Positions 61,318-64,000 of a stretch of DNA of 64,000 bases are shown piece after piece (position 1 is the stretch's first letter; every line of letters begins with the position of its first letter). A program made the translations under genes and the position numbers. The notes beneath the pieces are model-generated. The model worked only from the letters and a program-made list of their open reading frames with translations. It was not told the DNA's origin and searched no databases. Source of the DNA: JALORV01 sp963702595 (GTDB lineage: Bacteria > Pseudomonadota > Gammaproteobacteria > Burkholderiales > Burkholderiaceae_F); contig CAVPDC010000020.1 in assembly GCA_963702595.1 (NCBI GenBank), positions 1-64,000 on the forward strand, given 5' to 3'.

Positions 61318-61888
61318 TCGTCCGTGGCGCCACGTGCCGAACGGCATCACCGTGGTGCGAGGCCTGCTGATCCCCGTCATCGGCTGGCTGCTGGCCGAGG
61401 AGCGCTACGAAAGCGCCTTCTGGACCGTCGTGGTGTCGGCGTTGAGCGATCTCGTCGACGGCCAGCTTGCGCGCCGCTTCAATGCGCACTCGCGGTTCGG
61501 TGCGATTGCGGATCCGGTGGCCGACAAGCTGACGATGCTGACCGTCGTCATCGGCCTGACGTGGCAGGGACTGCTGCCACTCTGGCTGGCGGTGGCCCTC
61601 GTTGCGCGCGACGTCGTCATCGTGGCCGGCGCCGCCGCCTATCACCGGTTCATCGAGCCGGTCGAAATGGCGCCGACGTGGCTGTCCAAGGTGAATACCG
61701 CACTCGAATTCGCGGTGCTTGCCGCCGTGCTGGCCGATGCGGCACATCTCTTCGAAGTGGGAGCGTGGCTGCCGACGGCGTTCGCGCTCGTCTTCTGCTC
61801 GGTCATCGCGTCGGGTGTGCAGTACGTCTGGATCTGGGGACGCCGCGCCCTGTCGCGCCGGCGCGTGCTGCGCTCCAGCGCGGGCTAG
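61292..61888 (+). CDS. CDP-alcohol phosphatidyltransferase
   Basis: About 198 residues from TTG 61292, which has GAGG seven bases upstream; ATG 61301 is the alternative. The family motif is complete: DGQLARR, then G in SRFGAIADPVADK with both Asp pairs. Five or six membrane helices follow (LWLAVALVARDVVIVAGAA). Catalyses transfer of a phosphatidyl group from CDP-diacylglycerol to an alcohol, for phospholipid synthesis. Overlaps the end of the upstream gene by 26 bases and the end of the next gene by 4 (convergent). Confidence 0.88.
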   Translation: MPAMSPAFDRPWRHVPNGITVVRGLLIPVIGWLLAEERYESAFWTVVVSALSDLVDGQLARRFNAHSRFGAIADPVADKLTMLTVVIGLTWQGLLPLWLAVALVARDVVIVAGAAAYHRFIEPVEMAPTWLSKVNTALEFAVLAAVLADAAHLFEVGAWLPTAFALVFCSVIASGVQYVWIWGRRALSRRRVLRSSAG

Positions 61889-63387
61889 CGCGCGGCGCTC
61901 AGATCAGCGTCGGCAATGACGCCGACCTGCTCGTCGATCAGTGACCAGAAGGGGTTGCTGCGCAAGCGGGTCAGTGAACCGAGCGAGACCGTGATCGCGC
62001 CGCTTTCTCCGCGCAGCAGCCAGGACCCGATGCTCGGGATGCCGCCGCGTCCGCTGCCACGCCTGAAGCCGTAGACTGGATCATCCGGCGGAAACGGCAG
62101 TGCCACGTGGCCGAGCGAGACGAGATCCACCGGCCAGGCCGCGTCGGTGGTCTGTTCGGTTACCGCTCCCCCGGGTGAGCGTCGATGAACCATGACGCCT
62201 TCGCTGTCCGTGGCAGCGTTGGTCACGACGTCCAGCGTGTAAGCGGGCCGGCTCCGTTCCGTGCGTTCGATGAGTTCGCGCGCCGCCGGTCGCTGCACGC
62301 TTCGCAGGGCGGTACTGCGATTGACGTCGAACAGGATCAACCGATGCCTTTCATCGCGCAGTCGGGCGAACAGGGTGTCGACGGTGCCGGTCGCGCCCAC
62401 GGTCGAATCGACCACGGACTGCCACGCGGTGATCGGCGGCATCCGGGCGAGCCGTCCGTCGCTCTCGGCGCGCTCGAGCTCACGCGCCAGTGCCCGCGTG
62501 GCGCGGTTGACCTGCCGCGAAGCGTTGACCGGGAAAGAGTTGAACTTGTACGGATCGAACTCGGAAGCGATTTCCTGCCAACGCACCTTCTCGAGGACGG
62601 GCAACGGCACGACACTGGCGACGTCAATGATGTTCGCAAGTACGGCCACGGGCGTCAGCTCGATGGCCGGCGAAAGCAGGAGAACGCGGTCCGGACGTCG
62701 CAGGGCCGGGTCGTCCAGAGATTCCAGCGCATACAACAGCGCCAGTGTTCCGCCGGTCGAATAGCCCCCGATGTAGAACGGCTGGCCTGCCTCGGTACGC
62801 GCTGCGACGTCGCGAGCCGCGAGCTTCATCGCCGCGACCCAGTCGCGATGGGACATCTCGAGCATCATCGACGGCAGCGTGCCGTGTCCCGGCAACCGCA
62901 GCACAGTGACGTCGAAACCCTTCGCGTACAGCGACTCTGCCAGCGCCTTCATCGAGTACGGCGAGTCCGTCAGCCCGTGCATCAGCAGCGCGGCTCCGCG
63001 CGGCGGAGTCGGAGTGAGGCGGTACGAGCGGTTGTAGCGTGCCCCATCCGCGAGCACATTCAGGTTGCCCTGCGGGTTGAAGCGGCTGTGGGCAAAGACC
63101 TCGTCCGTGCGATTCCAGCGGGCAACGGTGCGGGAGAACTCGTCGAACAGTCTGCTTTCGAGCTGCAGGTAGCCTGCGAAATCCAGGTTGCCGTGCCTGA
63201 GCGCCGTGTACTCGCCGGTCAGGCGTTCCGTATGCCAGGGCTGCAGAGGTGGCAGCGCGCTTACCGCATAAAGGGTGAAACCGAGGGCGATGGCGAGCAA
63301 AACGGCGACCAGCAGGACGACCGCTCGAATGGCCCAGCGCAGTGCGTGCCTCGACGCCGAGGCCGTGAGGTGAAACAGAGAAGCCAT
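61885..63387 (-). CDS. Membrane-anchored alpha/beta hydrolase
   Basis: About 500 residues starting at ATG 63387. One membrane helix at about 15-42 (IRAVVLLVAVLLAIALGFTL) anchors it, with the rest outside. Oxyanion motif LLMHGLTDSPYSM at about 140, nucleophile elbow GYSTGG (Ser) at about 207 and LRLPGHG near 170. The Asp/His of the triad lie in the C-terminal half but I cannot be exact. Serine lipase or esterase fold, substrate unknown; the two C-terminal domains are beta-rich. A perfect hairpin lies just upstream. Confidence 0.85.
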   Translation of the reverse strand: MASLFHLTASASRHALRWAIRAVVLLVAVLLAIALGFTLYAVSALPPLQPWHTERLTGEYTALRHGNLDFAGYLQLESRLFDEFSRTVARWNRTDEVFAHSRFNPQGNLNVLADGARYNRSYRLTPTPPRGAALLMHGLTDSPYSMKALAESLYAKGFDVTVLRLPGHGTLPSMMLEMSHRDWVAAMKLAARDVAARTEAGQPFYIGGYSTGGTLALLYALESLDDPALRRPDRVLLLSPAIELTPVAVLANIIDVASVVPLPVLEKVRWQEIASEFDPYKFNSFPVNASRQVNRATRALARELERAESDGRLARMPPITAWQSVVDSTVGATGTVDTLFARLRDERHRLILFDVNRSTALRSVQRPAARELIERTERSRPAYTLDVVTNAATDSEGVMVHRRSPGGAVTEQTTDAAWPVDLVSLGHVALPFPPDDPVYGFRRGSGRGGIPSIGSWLLRGESGAITVSLGSLTRLRSNPFWSLIDEQVGVIADADLSAAR

Positions 63388-63409
63388 CGGCGCGAACGAT
63401 AGCGCCAAA

Positions 63410-63438
63410 CGAAAACGGCGCCTGCGGCGCCGTTTTCG
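63410..63438. terminator. Perfect 13-bp hairpin upstream of the hydrolase gene
   Basis: CGAAAACGGCGCC (63410-63422), loop TGC, GGCGCCGTTTTCG (63426-63438). A-rich/T-rich ends flank a GC core, as in bidirectional terminators. It is 23 bases before the hydrolase start, so it probably ends transcription from the HMG-CoA lyase side. Confidence 0.75.
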
Positions 63439-63676
63439 CTGTGTCTTGGTACCTCAACGGTCGCGGTTGTCCATGAACCAGTAGGAGCTTCACCCACTGC
63501 GCTGAATTTCCAAGCGCAGCCCCGGATATGAATGGCCGAATAGAGTGGGATTCGCAGTGATGGTGCCTATCGACGGCGCGGCACTTTCCGTTCATCGGCA
63601 CGAGTCAGGCCGGACGGTCTAACACCTGCGATCGTGAGTGATCGCTCCCGGTACTGCCAGCTTTGAAGAAGAGGTG

Positions 63677-64000
63677 CTAGGCGGCGAGTTTCGCGGAGAC
63701 CGCGTTACCGGCTCGCGAGTACGCCTTGCGATTCAGGATGCCGCTGATCCACTGCCCAGTTGCGACGACCTGGCCGAAATCGATTCCGGTCTCGATGCCG
63801 AGCCCGTTGAGCAGATACAACACATCCTCCGTCGCGACATTGCCGGTGGCGCCCTTGGCGTACGGGCAGCCGCCGAGGCCTGCGACGCTGGTGTCGAAGG
63901 TGGCGATGCCCAGTTCCAGGCAGGCGTAGACATTCGCCGTCGCCATGCCGTAGGTGTCGTGGAAGTGACCCGAGACGTCGGCAAGGTCGTAATGCGCCAG
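63677..64000 (-). CDS. mvaB: Hydroxymethylglutaryl-CoA lyase, C-terminal part
   Basis: Only the last 107 codons are in the window; the gene runs off the right edge. The segment HFHDTYGMATANVYACLELG (metal-binding His pair and family motif) and the catalytic-loop motif GCPYAKGATGNVATED, with its active-site Cys, are present. Enzyme splits HMG-CoA into acetyl-CoA and acetoacetate in leucine breakdown. The end KAYSRAGNAVSAKLAA is normal. Confidence 0.92.
   Translation of the reverse strand: MAHYDLADVSGHFHDTYGMATANVYACLELGIATFDTSVAGLGGCPYAKGATGNVATEDVLYLLNGLGIETGIDFGQVVATGQWISGILNRKAYSRAGNAVSAKLAA

Overview
The window is a GC-rich, densely coded stretch of about 64 kb. Gene content suggests a free-living betaproteobacterium, probably Burkholderiales-like: GcvA-type LysR next to DUF2917, Liv-type ABC transporter with an acyl-CoA ligase, alanine/lysine-rich histone-like protein, many c-type cytochromes, and a periplasmic formate dehydrogenase locus. 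This is inference from families, not from a marker gene. I see no rRNA, tRNA, CRISPR array, integrase, transposase or phage gene.

Layout. 1-5.4 kb: cell-wall enzymes (M15/DUF882 peptidase and an L,D-transpeptidase broken by two frameshifts), a DUF2917/LysR divergent pair, and two exported c-type cytochromes. 5.5-10.5 kb: a minus-strand block with an ECF42-type sigma factor, two DGPF/YCII proteins, DUF1579, two VOC proteins and Ada. 10.7-20 kb: Asp-box beta-propeller plus ThiS/MoaD-like protein, an anchored cytochrome, a glutaredoxin-DsbD fusion, a DsbA/FrnE protein, an MFS exporter, a double NTF2 protein and a TPR-GGDEF cyclase. 20-25.7 kb: SDR, a VOC gene whose 3' end is tandemly duplicated, MarR/MFS, ChaN, an aldo/keto reductase.

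25.8-34.2 kb: a Crp/Fnr regulator with an 18-bp palindrome in front of it, divergent from a probable operon of acyl-CoA ligase, small membrane protein and livGHMKF (uptake and CoA activation of an organic acid). 34.3-38.5 kb: histone-like protein, small lipoprotein, PaaK-like ligase, DUF1801 protein with a basic tail, DUF3455 lipoprotein, nitroreductase.

38.5-55.2 kb is the core of the window: everything needed to make a tungsten/molybdenum formate dehydrogenase. Minus strand: tupBCA (oxyanion uptake), mobB, moeA, mobA and fdhD (cofactor synthesis and sulfuration); between them a plus-strand ModE-like regulator. Plus strand: DUF3305, DUF3306, a previously easy-to-miss 52-codon ORF, a six-cluster ferredoxin-like protein, TorD chaperone, Tat-target small protein, FdhA, FdhB, a small lipoprotein, FdhC and a small exported protein, closed by a strong terminator. 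FdhA reads through only if two single-base insertions are removed, and the ferredoxin-like protein only if one is; this looks like sequence error rather than decay.

55.4-64 kb: a 36-codon membrane ORF, an exported metalloprotease cut off by a cytosine-rich low-complexity tract that looks artefactual, MBL-fold hydrolase, DUF1289, hemerythrin, a badly frame-disrupted flavin-reductase-like/GAF pair, thioesterase, aldo/keto reductase, CDP-alcohol phosphatidyltransferase, membrane lipase-like hydrolase, and the 3' part of HMG-CoA lyase. Base accuracy between about 55.98 and 59.83 kb is clearly worse than elsewhere, and all frameshift calls in the window should be checked against reads.
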